A stretch of 64,000 bases of DNA, taken from NCBI GenBank assembly GCA_038207625.1, contig JBBQZO010000018.1, positions 1 to 64,000 on the forward strand. The letters run 5' to 3'. Origin of the DNA: JBBQZO01 sp038207625 (GTDB lineage Bacteria > Pseudomonadota > Gammaproteobacteria > Burkholderiales > Burkholderiaceae_D). Below the pieces are notes generated by a model. It was not told the DNA's origin and made no database searches. It was given only the letters and a program-made list of their open reading frames with translations. The position numbers and the translations under genes are program-made. Below, piece after piece: positions 51,985-60,232 of this stretch (the first letter of the stretch is position 1; the number at the start of each line of letters is the position of its first letter).

Positions 51985-52090
51985 TCCAGACCGAGTCGGC
52001 ACCAGAACTCCTTGAGTATTGCCGCGTTGCGACAGATGGCTTGGTCAATTATTTTGTCGATGATCACGCCAACTTGAGCTTGACGCCACC

Positions 52091-52112
52091 AAATAGAATC
52101 TATATTCTATTT
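52091..52112. promoter_or_regulatory. TetR operator abutting the tetR start
   Basis: Perfect inverted repeat AAATAGAAT-N4-ATTCTATTT (9-bp arms), ending two bases before the ATG of the TetR gene. Strongly suggests autorepression, and that the mRNA has little or no leader. Confidence 0.75.
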
Positions 52113-52114
52113 GT

Positions 52115-52702
52115 ATGGTCAGACTCGCAAAATACAACGAAAACACCTTCATTGACGCCGCTATCGAGATCGCATCCCAATGCGGCATCGCCTCTGTGTC
52201 GATGTCGGCCATTGCCACCAAAGCGGGCGCGCCGATCGGATCGGTGTATCACCGCTTCGATTCACGCAGCACGATACTGGCGCGCGCATGGGTAACGGTA
52301 AAGGCTGACTTCCGGCTGGAGGTTGCCACGCTGTGGGAACAGGCCGACACCTGGGCGGGCGTGCAAGCACTGCTGAGCTGGTGCCGCGCCAAGCCCGTGT
52401 ACGCCCGCTTCCTGTTGCAATACGACGACTGCCCGGACTTTGGCGGCGCGCTGGCAGCCGAACTGATCGATCGTCTCGATGCCGAGCAATTGCAGCTCGA
52501 CGCCTGCTTCGCGCGCTGTACGCACGCTTTACGCTGCAACACCGACGACGCCAGGCATACGGTCCGATTTGCGCTCATCGATGCGCCGATCGCCATCGTC
52601 AAACCCTATCTGATGCAAAATCAGTCCATCCCCCCCCATGTCGACATGGTTTTGCGCGCGTCGCACGACGCCGTGTGCGCATGGACAACCCAAGCCAACT
52701 AA
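52115..52702 (+). CDS. TetR family transcriptional regulator
   Basis: 195 residues. HTH in residues about 25-50: ASVSMSAIATKAGAPIGSVYHRFDSRSTILARAW, the usual TetR form. C-terminal helical ligand domain unassigned, with four cysteines (ALLSWCRA, YDDCPD, DACFARC) that might be redox- or metal-sensitive (inference). There is no ribosome site because the operator fills the space; the next Met lies inside the HTH, so a leaderless start at 52115 is likely. 7 bp upstream of map, probably cotranscribed. Confidence 0.85.
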   Translation: MVRLAKYNENTFIDAAIEIASQCGIASVSMSAIATKAGAPIGSVYHRFDSRSTILARAWVTVKADFRLEVATLWEQADTWAGVQALLSWCRAKPVYARFLLQYDDCPDFGGALAAELIDRLDAEQLQLDACFARCTHALRCNTDDARHTVRFALIDAPIAIVKPYLMQNQSIPPHVDMVLRASHDAVCAWTTQAN

Positions 52703-52709
52703 ACGAACT

Positions 52710-53504
52710 ATGCGCTATTCCACTCAAACCGACTCAGGAAGACGAATTCCACTACATGACGAAGCGGGTTTCGAAGCCATGCGCGCGGCCGGCCGCGTTG
52801 CCGCGGACACCTTGGATTTTATTGCACCTTACGTGATAGCGGGCGTGTCGACCGCCAAATTGGATGCGCTGTGTGAAGAATTCATGCGTGCGGCAGGCAG
52901 CATTCCGGCCACCATCGACTATCACGGCTACAAACATGCCAGCTGTATTTCGGTCAACCATGTGGTAACGCACGGCATCCCGTCCGACGCGAAGATTTTG
53001 CGCAATGGTGACATCGTCAACATCGATGTCACGCCCAAGCTGAACGGATGGCATGGCGACACCAGCCGCACGTTTGAAGTGGGGACGGTGTCGATCCTGG
53101 CCGCCCGACTGGTGAAAACCACGTATGAAGCGATGATGGCGGGGATCGCTTTGGTGCGACCGGGCGCCACGCTGGGCGATGTCGGTGCGGCCATCGAAGC
53201 GGTGGCGCGCGCCCAGGGGTTCTCGTCGGTGCGCGACTTTTGCGGGCATGGGGTCGGCCAGGTGTTTCACGATGCGCCTCAGGTCACCCACTACGGCAAA
53301 CCGGGCACCGGCATCGTGCTCGAACCGGGCATGATTTTCACGATCGAGCCTATGCTTAATGCCGGCAGCTATCAGGTCAAGGTACTGCCCGACAAGTGGA
53401 CCACGGTGACCAAAGACCATTCCTTGTCGGCGCAGTTCGAGCACACGCTGGCGGTGACCGAAACCGGCTTTGAAATTTTCACGCTACCGGCAGCGCAGCG
53501 CTGA
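52710..53504 (+). CDS. map: Methionine aminopeptidase, type I
   Basis: 264 residues. Metal ligands of MetAP: D-D in NIDVTPKLNGWHGDTSRTF, H in GHGVGQVFH, E in FTIEPML, E in QFEHTLAV. Removes the initiator Met from new proteins. It follows a TetR gene, not rpsB or infA, so it is probably an accessory paralogue. The ATG at 52710 lacks a clear ribosome site; translation may be coupled to the tetR stop 7 bp before. Confidence 0.92.
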   Translation: MRYSTQTDSGRRIPLHDEAGFEAMRAAGRVAADTLDFIAPYVIAGVSTAKLDALCEEFMRAAGSIPATIDYHGYKHASCISVNHVVTHGIPSDAKILRNGDIVNIDVTPKLNGWHGDTSRTFEVGTVSILAARLVKTTYEAMMAGIALVRPGATLGDVGAAIEAVARAQGFSSVRDFCGHGVGQVFHDAPQVTHYGKPGTGIVLEPGMIFTIEPMLNAGSYQVKVLPDKWTTVTKDHSLSAQFEHTLAVTETGFEIFTLPAAQR

Positions 53505-53584
53505 AAAGATAGGCCCGCACTGCCCTGCCGGTATCGCGCAACGCTGCGCAAGCAGCTGTACGCTTTGCCGACAGCACGCAATCC

Positions 53585-54970
53585 TTAGCAGGGCATCGCG
53601 GCATTCTTGCGCGCATAGCACCACCACGTGATGCCGATGCACGAAGCGTAGAACGCGATGAAACACCACAGCGCCGCGTCGGGTGCGCCGGTCAGCGCGA
53701 TCGACGTGCCGTAGCTCTTCGGAATGAAGAACGCGCCATACGCTGCGACAGCCGAGGTGAAGCCCAGCACTGCGGCGCCCTCCTTGTTGGCATCGACGAT
53801 GGCCTGGTCCTGAGCCGCCTTGCCTTTGCCGGCGGCGGCGCGCTGGCGTTCGGTCAAGAAGATCACCGGGATCATCCGGAACGTCGATGCGTTGCCGACG
53901 CCCGTGCCGGCAAACAGCAACATGAACATTGCAAAAAAGCCCCAGAAATTGCCAGCAACGCCGCCGTGCGGCAGAAACGCGATCACGCCGTAGGCGGCGC
54001 CCATCATCACGACAAAGGTCCACACGGTCACCTTGGCGCCGCCCAGTTTGTCGGCCACGATGCCGCCGGCCACGCGTGCCAGCGCGCCGACCAGCGGGCC
54101 CAGGAAGGCGTACTGCAGCGGATTGATGTCAGGGAACTGGGTCTTGATCAGCAACGGAAAACCGGCCGAGAAACCGATAAAGGAGCCGAAGCAACCGGTG
54201 TACAACCAGCACATCAGCCAGTTGTGCTTGCGCTTGAAAATGACGGCTTGCTCGGCGAACGAAGCCTTCGCCGACGACAGGTCGTTCATGCCAAACCAGG
54301 CCATCAAGGTGGTGACGACGATGAACGGCACCCAGATGAAGCCGGCGTTTTGCAGCCACATCTGCTTCGTTTGTGCGGCCTTGGCCCACAGTTGCGGCTC
54401 GCCGCCGATGGCTCCGAACACGCCGGCGGTGATCACCAGTGGCACCACGAACTGCACCGCCGACACGCCCAGATTGCCCAGGCCCGCGTTCATGCCCAGC
54501 GCATAGCCTTTTTGCGCTTTCGGAAAAAAGAAGCTGATGTTGGCCATCGACGAGGCGAAGTTGCCGCCGCCGAAACCACACAGCAGCGCCAGGATCAGCA
54601 TCGTCGGATAGCTGGTATTGACATCCTGCACGGCCATGCCGATGCCGATCGCCGGAATCAGCAGCGAGGCGGTGGAAATGGTGGTCCATTTGCGTCCGCC
54701 GAAAATGGGCACCATGAACGAGTAGAAGATGCGCAATGTCGCCCCCGACAAGCCGGGCAGCGCCGTCAGCCAGAACAACTGGTTGGTGCTGTACTTGAAG
54801 CCGATGTTGGGCAGATTCACCACCACCACGCTCCACACCATCCACACGGCAAACGCCAGCAGCAGCGCGGGGATCGAAATCCACAGATTGCGGTTGGCCG
54901 TGGCCTTGCCGCTTTGTTGCCAGAAACTTGTGGTCTCCGGCTCCCAGGTATTGATCACATATTTACTCAT
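53585..54970 (-). CDS. narK: Nitrate/nitrite transporter, NarK2 type (MFS)
   Basis: 461 residues, 12 membrane helices. Starts like E. coli NarK (INTWEPETTSFWQQSGKATA, then NRNLWISIPALLLAFAVWM) and keeps the nitrate signatures GFGGGNFASSMANISFFFP and GLGNLGVSAVQF. It exchanges nitrate for nitrite across the inner membrane. Spacing of 57 bp after the NarK1-type gene indicates one operon. ATG 54970 after GAGGAG. Confidence 0.95.
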   Translation of the reverse strand: MSKYVINTWEPETTSFWQQSGKATANRNLWISIPALLLAFAVWMVWSVVVVNLPNIGFKYSTNQLFWLTALPGLSGATLRIFYSFMVPIFGGRKWTTISTASLLIPAIGIGMAVQDVNTSYPTMLILALLCGFGGGNFASSMANISFFFPKAQKGYALGMNAGLGNLGVSAVQFVVPLVITAGVFGAIGGEPQLWAKAAQTKQMWLQNAGFIWVPFIVVTTLMAWFGMNDLSSAKASFAEQAVIFKRKHNWLMCWLYTGCFGSFIGFSAGFPLLIKTQFPDINPLQYAFLGPLVGALARVAGGIVADKLGGAKVTVWTFVVMMGAAYGVIAFLPHGGVAGNFWGFFAMFMLLFAGTGVGNASTFRMIPVIFLTERQRAAAGKGKAAQDQAIVDANKEGAAVLGFTSAVAAYGAFFIPKSYGTSIALTGAPDAALWCFIAFYASCIGITWWCYARKNAAMPC

Positions 54971-55027
54971 CACACTCTCCTCGATACACGCTGATATGGA
55001 CGCGGGCGACACGGCGCCCCTGAAACC

Positions 55028-56263
55028 TTAGGCCGGCTGCGCCGCAAGCAGGCGCTCCGGTTTGAATGAGAAGTGCATCCACACCAGCGATACGCACACC
55101 GTGCCGTACAGCAGCATGAAGGCGCTCGAACGCACGCCGGTCAAATCGACCAGGGCGCCGAACATGATCGGCAGCACAAAGCCGCCCAGGCCGCCGGCCA
55201 GGCCGACGACGCCGGAGACGGCGCCGATGTTATGGGTGAAATCGTCGGCGATGAACTTGAACACCGATGCCTTGCCGATTGCCATCGCCACGCCGACCAC
55301 GAACAGCAGCGCGGTAAACATCCACGGCGTCACGCCCACATGCAGGCTGACGTCGCCGCTGACGGTCTTGATGACCATATTCGTTTGCGGATACGACAGC
55401 AGGAAGAAGCACACCCAGCACACCCACATCACGGCCCAGGTCACCTTGTAGGCGCCGAAACGGTCGGCGATCCAGCCGCCCAGCGCGCGCAGCACGCCGC
55501 CCGGCAGCGAGAAACAGGCCGCCAGCAAGGCCGCCAGGCGCATGTCGAAGCCGTATTCGGACACGTAGTATTTGGTCATCCACAGCGCCAGCCCCACGTA
55601 GCCGCCGAACACCACCGAGTAGTACTGGCAATAGCGCCACACGCGCGGGTCCTTGAGCACCTTCATTTGCTCTTTGAAAGACACCCCGGCCGGCACCTGG
55701 TGCGACTTGTCGGTGTACGAAAAAAACCAGAACAGCAGCGCCGTGACCAGCATCGCACCGGCATACACCTTGGGCAGCATCTGCCAGCCGAAGGCGGTGA
55801 TGATGGCCGGCGCGACAAACTTGGTCAGCGCCGAGCCGGAATTGCCCGCGCCGAAAATACCCATCGCCAGACCGCGCCGCTCCTGCTGGAACCAGCGCGC
55901 TACATAGGGCGTGCCGACCGAGAACGAGCCGCCGGCCAGGCCGACGAACAGGCCCAGCACCAGGAAGTGCCAATACGCGGTGGCGTAGCTGATCAGGTAG
56001 ATCGGCAGCACGGTCGAGAGCATCAGCAGGAAGAACACGATGCGCCCGCCGAACTTGTCAGTCCAGATGCCCAGCGGCACGCGCACCAGCGAGCCGGTCA
56101 GCACCGGCATCGCCGCCAGCAGGCCAAATTGGGTTTCGTTCAGCCCCAGATGGGTCTTGATGGGGATGCCCAATACTGCGAACATCATCCATACCGCAAA
56201 ACAGATGGTGAAGGCGAAGGTGCTGCTGATTAACACCGAAAGCCGTTGATGATTAGTTGCCAC
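55028..56263 (-). CDS. narK: Nitrate transporter, NarK1 type (MFS)
   Basis: 411 residues, 12 membrane helices. Signature stretches: RVPLGIWTDKFGGRIVFF, GLAGGSFSVGTPYVARWF and GIFGAGNSGSALTKFVAP, of the proton-coupled NarK1 branch (P. denitrificans NarK1 domain is the model). Paired with NarK2 it supplies nitrate when nitrite is not yet present. I take the GTG at 56263, which has GGAG 7 nt upstream; an ATG at 56284 lacks a ribosome site. Confidence 0.93.
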   Translation of the reverse strand: MATNHQRLSVLISSTFAFTICFAVWMMFAVLGIPIKTHLGLNETQFGLLAAMPVLTGSLVRVPLGIWTDKFGGRIVFFLLMLSTVLPIYLISYATAYWHFLVLGLFVGLAGGSFSVGTPYVARWFQQERRGLAMGIFGAGNSGSALTKFVAPAIITAFGWQMLPKVYAGAMLVTALLFWFFSYTDKSHQVPAGVSFKEQMKVLKDPRVWRYCQYYSVVFGGYVGLALWMTKYYVSEYGFDMRLAALLAACFSLPGGVLRALGGWIADRFGAYKVTWAVMWVCWVCFFLLSYPQTNMVIKTVSGDVSLHVGVTPWMFTALLFVVGVAMAIGKASVFKFIADDFTHNIGAVSGVVGLAGGLGGFVLPIMFGALVDLTGVRSSAFMLLYGTVCVSLVWMHFSFKPERLLAAQPA

Positions 56264-56580
56264 GATACTTCTCCATAGACGCATGAGCCGATACCGAAAG
56301 AGTACGTTGCGCGGCACAACACCACTATTAGCCGGAGGGGTATTTTAGGAAAGCAATCAGGCTAGCGCGCTAGGCCAAAGTGACTAGCGCGCCCGTTGTG
56401 CGGCTACGTCGTGCGGTGTAAGCGGCACGCAGCGCACGGGCCGTCGCAACGCTGCCCATGCGCACGGCGTCATAGGTACATGGCGCCGCTCGGTGGCTTG
56501 CGCTGCGTCGCCGGCGTCGCACGATCCGGGTGCGCGCGCTGCGCACGACATGCGATTTTGCTCGCTGTGCTGGCATTTTT
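56264..56580. other. Divergent promoter region narK / qNOR
   Basis: About 320 bp before the NsrR-like box. Holds the narK promoter. A GGGGTAT near 56337 loosely fits the NarL heptamer. No FNR box seen. No gene supported. Confidence 0.4.
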
Positions 56581-56603
56581 AAGATGCATGTAACTTGCAT
56601 CTT
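56581..56603. promoter_or_regulatory. NsrR-like operator upstream of NO reductase
   Basis: Perfect inverted repeat AAGATGCA-N7-TGCATCTT, fitting the NsrR consensus built on two AAGATGYA half-sites. A further half-site AAATGCATCTTT lies at 56621-56632. The box ends about 90 bp before the qNOR ATG. NsrR is an NO-sensing Fe-S repressor, so NO would relieve repression. Confidence 0.8.
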
Positions 56604-56695
56604 CTAATACTTGTGGATAAAATGCATCTTTAACGGACCAGCAGAACTTGCCCGGCCCGCCCGCACCTCCACTCCAACAATAAGGAATCCACGCC

Positions 56696-58975
56696 ATGCA
56701 CGCTACGCGCAAACTATGGACCTGGCTCGGCATCATCTGCGTCCTGTCCTTCGCCGTCCTCGGTTGGGTCGGCACCGAAATCTATCTGACCGCCCCGCCC
56801 ATCCCCCACCAGGTGCTCAGCAGCAAAGGCACTGTGTTGTTCTCCGAAGGACAAGTTCAACGGGGCCAGGAAGCATGGTTGTCGGCCGGCGGCCAGCAAC
56901 TCGGCTCGGTCTGGGGTCATGGCAGTTATGTCGCGCCGGACTGGTCGGCAGACTGGCTCCATCGCGAGGCGCTGGCCTTGCGCGGCGTGTGGGCGCAGCA
57001 TCAGTTTGGCAAGAGCTACGAGCAACTGAGCGTCGGCCAGCAGGGCGAGCTGAACGCGCGCCTGAAGACTGAAATGCGTCACAACAGCTACGATGCGAGC
57101 AGCAACACGATCACCCTCTCGCCCGAACGCGCCGAGGCCGTGCAGCAAGTGACCAAGCACTATATCGACCTGTTCGGCGACGCGCCGGCACTCGACAAAC
57201 TGCGCGAGCAATATGCGATGAACGCCGGCACCTTGCCCAACAAGGACGACCTGCAGGCACTGCCCGCCTTTATCTTCTGGTCAGCCTGGGCCGCCGCCAC
57301 CGACCGCCCGGACGAAACCGACCTCAGTTACACGAGCAACTGGCCGCATGAACCGCTGGTCGACAATACGCCCACCGCCGGCGCCGGCATCTGGTCGGTC
57401 GCCAGCATCATCCTGATGATCGCTGCCATCGCCGGCATGATCTTCTACCACTCCATCAGCAAGGAAGAAGGCGATCCGACGCCACCCAAGACCGATCCGC
57501 TGTTCGACCTGAAACCGACCCCGTCGATGAAGGCCACGCGCAAGTATTTTTATGTGGTCATCGGACTGATCCTGGCGCAAGTGCTGATGGGCGTCGTCAC
57601 GGCCCACTATGCCGTCGAAGGTCACAGCTTCTTCGGTTACCCGCTGGCGCAAATCCTGCCGTTCACGGTCAGCCGCACCATCCACACCCAGTTCGCCGTG
57701 CTGTGGATCGCGACCGCCTGGCTGGCCACCGGCCTGTACATCGCGCCGGCCATCTCCGGCCACGAGCCGAAGTTCCAGAAGCTGGGCGTGGACGTGCTGT
57801 TTTACGCTTTGCTGTTCATCGTCGTCGGTTCGACCGCGTTTGGCTGGATCGGCAGTCTGGAACACATCGGTAACACCTTCAATTTCTGGCTCGGCAATCA
57901 GGGCCTCGAATACACCAGCATGGGCCGCGTCTGGCAAGTGCTGCTGTTCGTCGGCCTGCTGTTCTGGGTCACCCTGCTCGGTCGTGGCTTGCTGCCGGCC
58001 TTGAAGAAACCATCGGAAAGCCGCGGCCTGATCGCCATGGTGTTCCTGTCGGCGATGTGCATCGGCGCCTTTTACGCCACCTCGCTGACCTGGGGTCCGC
58101 ACACCCACTATTCGATGATCGAGTACTGGCGCTGGTGGTTGGTGCATCTGTGGGTCGAAGGCTTCTTTGAAGTGTTCGCCACCGCTGTCATCGCGCTGCT
58201 GTTCACCCGCCTTGGCCTGATCCGCGCCTCCACCGCCAACAGCGCCATCGTGCTGGAAACCATCGTGTTCCTGTTCGGCGGCATCCTGGGCACCTTGCAT
58301 CACCTGTATTTCACCGGTACGCCAACCGTCGTGATCGCTCTGGGCGCGATGTTCTCGGCGCTCGAAGTGGTGCCGCTGGCGATGATCGGCGTGGAAGGCT
58401 ATCGCAACTATGAGCGTTCGAAAGCGGCACCGTGGGTACAGTCGTACAAGTGGTCGATCCTGTGCTTCATCGCCGTCGGTTTCTGGAACGTGGTCGGCGC
58501 CGGCTTGCTGGGCTTCTCGATCAACACCCCGATCGCGCTGTACTACATGCAAGGCCTGAACCTGACTGCCGGCCACGGCCATGCCGCGCTGTTCGGCGTG
58601 TACGGCATGCTGGGCATCGGCCTGATGCTGTTTTGCCTGCGTGGTCTGTCGGACCGCGCCGCCTGGTCCGACACGCTGCTCGCGCCGATGTTCTGGTCGC
58701 TCAATATCGGTCTGGCAATGATGGTGTTCATCTCGCTGGTGCCGGCCGGGATCTATCAAGCCTGGGCCAGCATCACCAAGGGCATGTGGTTCGCCCGTTC
58801 GCCCGACGTGGTCCATTCGCAGCTGATGGAAACACTGGTGTGGATGCGCGTGCCGGGTGACGTCGTGTTCTCGGTCGGGGTGCTGTTCCTGGCCCTGTTC
58901 GCGATCCGCCTGCTGACCGGCGCCAAGCGCGCCGCCCCGGTACTGGTGCCGGTGCCACGCGACGGGCGGGTCTGA
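56696..58975 (+). CDS. norZ: Quinol-dependent nitric oxide reductase (qNOR)
   Basis: 759 residues. Single-subunit NO reductase, reducing 2 NO to N2O with quinol electrons. N-terminal soluble domain (about 40-220) follows one helix, as in qNOR but without a heme c; then a heme-copper oxidase-like core. Metal residues lie in HTQFAVLWIATAWLATGLYI, HLWVEGFFEVFATAV (His plus Glu), GTLHHLYFTGTP (His-His of FeB) and GHGHAALFGVYGM. AAGGAA precedes the ATG. An NsrR-like box is upstream. With NarK it faces away across a shared control region. Could serve NO detoxification alone, as no nirS/nirK is here. Confidence 0.97.
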   Translation: MHATRKLWTWLGIICVLSFAVLGWVGTEIYLTAPPIPHQVLSSKGTVLFSEGQVQRGQEAWLSAGGQQLGSVWGHGSYVAPDWSADWLHREALALRGVWAQHQFGKSYEQLSVGQQGELNARLKTEMRHNSYDASSNTITLSPERAEAVQQVTKHYIDLFGDAPALDKLREQYAMNAGTLPNKDDLQALPAFIFWSAWAAATDRPDETDLSYTSNWPHEPLVDNTPTAGAGIWSVASIILMIAAIAGMIFYHSISKEEGDPTPPKTDPLFDLKPTPSMKATRKYFYVVIGLILAQVLMGVVTAHYAVEGHSFFGYPLAQILPFTVSRTIHTQFAVLWIATAWLATGLYIAPAISGHEPKFQKLGVDVLFYALLFIVVGSTAFGWIGSLEHIGNTFNFWLGNQGLEYTSMGRVWQVLLFVGLLFWVTLLGRGLLPALKKPSESRGLIAMVFLSAMCIGAFYATSLTWGPHTHYSMIEYWRWWLVHLWVEGFFEVFATAVIALLFTRLGLIRASTANSAIVLETIVFLFGGILGTLHHLYFTGTPTVVIALGAMFSALEVVPLAMIGVEGYRNYERSKAAPWVQSYKWSILCFIAVGFWNVVGAGLLGFSINTPIALYYMQGLNLTAGHGHAALFGVYGMLGIGLMLFCLRGLSDRAAWSDTLLAPMFWSLNIGLAMMVFISLVPAGIYQAWASITKGMWFARSPDVVHSQLMETLVWMRVPGDVVFSVGVLFLALFAIRLLTGAKRAAPVLVPVPRDGRV

Positions 58976-59045
58976 CCGACCGTTGCAAACTTGGGCGGGG
59001 GCCGCGACGCCCTTCGCCCTGTTCCTATTTCACAGGAGTATAGAC

Positions 59046-59312
59046 ATGACCCACAATTGTTCCCACCCCGTCGGCAGCAACGGCATCTACCCTTTCGACG
59101 CGCGCGGCGTGGCCAAACGGTTTCGCCACGCCGCCATCTTCGGTGCGCTCGAAGCGCTCGAACCTGGCGAGACGATGCGCTTTTGTAACGACCACGATCC
59201 GCTGCCGCTGCTGTCGCAAATCGATGGCTACTTCGGCCCGCGCGTCAAAATGGCCTATGTGTCGCGCAATCCGGGCGAAATCGTGATCGACTTTCTGGTC
59301 GCGGCAGGCTAG
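59046..59312 (+). CDS. DUF2249 domain protein
   Basis: 88 residues, one DUF2249 domain with a short His/Cys start (MTHNCSHPVGSNGIYPFDA). Core: ALEALEPGETMRFCNDHDPLP, LLSQIDGYFG. A second copy, distinct from that at 47458. AGGAG before the ATG. Lies 70 bp after qNOR in the same direction, and is likely cotranscribed. Function unproven. Confidence 0.85.
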   Translation: MTHNCSHPVGSNGIYPFDARGVAKRFRHAAIFGALEALEPGETMRFCNDHDPLPLLSQIDGYFGPRVKMAYVSRNPGEIVIDFLVAAG

Positions 59313-59324
59313 CATTGCGCATCC

Positions 59325-59705
59325 ATGAGTTATCTCGCCGTCAAGCATTTCCACATCGCCTGTGCCATCCTCAGCGGCAGCCTGTTTCTGCTGCGCGGGC
59401 TGTGGATGCTGGACGACTCGACCATGCGCACGCGGCGCTGGGTGCGCATCGCGCCGCACGTGATCGACACGCTGCTGCTGGGCAGCGCGCTGACGCTGGT
59501 GTTCTGGAGCGGACAATATCCGTTCGTGCAAGCCTGGCTCACGGCCAAGGTGCTGGCCCTGCTGGTGTACATTGCGCTGGGCACGGTGGCGCTCAAGCGT
59601 GGTCGCAGCAAGACCATCCGCGCCAGCGCCTTCGTCGGCGCGCTGGCCACTTTTGCCTACATCGGCGCGGTGGCGCTGACCAAGCACGCCACAGTCTTGA
59701 CCTAG
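59325..59705 (+). CDS. SirB2-family membrane protein
   Basis: 126 residues with four membrane helices (AVKHFHIACAILSGSLFLL, IDTLLLGSALTLVFWSG, AWLTAKVLALLVYIALGTVAL, ASAFVGALATFAYIGAVAL). His in KHFH and PHVID fit the SirB2 (COG3094) family, which often occurs next to NO-handling genes. Function unknown. 12 bp after the DUF2249 gene, so in the qNOR transcript. Confidence 0.82.
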   Translation: MSYLAVKHFHIACAILSGSLFLLRGLWMLDDSTMRTRRWVRIAPHVIDTLLLGSALTLVFWSGQYPFVQAWLTAKVLALLVYIALGTVALKRGRSKTIRASAFVGALATFAYIGAVALTKHATVLT

Positions 59706-59803
59706 AACAAAGAATGCGTGCGCCATCGTCTGGCACTGTCATGCAACAATGTCTTTACGAACTGGTTTAGAACGAATTGTTTCAATACAATCAAGGAGCC
59801 CCT

Positions 59804-60052
59804 ATGCATATCGACCACCACCCGCTGTCCACCGAGTTCCCCGAATTCAAAGATGCGATCCACAACCTGAAACTGGGCGACCCGCATTTTTCCAAGCTGT
59901 ATGAGGAATACGATGCCAGCGACAAGGCCATCAACCGGGCCGAAAACGGCCTGGACCACCTGGGCGACATCGAACTGGAAAACCTCAAGAAGGTACGCAT
60001 CACGCTGAAGGACCAGATCTTCAGCCTGCTCAAGAAACAAGCCGAGCGCTGA
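59804..60052 (+). CDS. YdcH-like (DUF465) small coiled-coil protein
   Basis: 82 residues, helical, with the DUF465 pattern (LSTEFPEFKDAIHNLKLGDP, FSKLYEEYDASDKAINRAE, LEnlKKVRITLKDQIFSLL-like end). Cytoplasmic, function unknown. AAGGAG before the ATG at 59804; a TTG at 59777 in frame is less likely. About 100 bp after the SirB2 gene. Confidence 0.85.
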   Translation: MHIDHHPLSTEFPEFKDAIHNLKLGDPHFSKLYEEYDASDKAINRAENGLDHLGDIELENLKKVRITLKDQIFSLLKKQAER

Positions 60053-60165
60053 TGTCGCCGCACTGACACCACAGCCAGGCTTGCCTGCCCGCGTTCCGAG
60101 TCAACTGCAAATCAGTGCAGATCGATCAGCCGCGCGCCGACTAGGCAAGTGCCGGTAGCGACCGT

Positions 60166-60196
60166 GGAGAGGGCCGCCCGCAGGACTGCCCTCTCC
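60166..60196. terminator. Hairpin between convergent YdcH-like and S53 genes
   Basis: Perfect 9-bp inverted repeat GGAGAGGGC / GCCCTCTCC (60166-60174, 60188-60196), 13-nt loop, without a strong T-run. Confidence 0.6.
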
Positions 60197-60232
60197 GTCT
60201 GTGCCCATCAAGCGCCAACGATCAAGCTCCAG

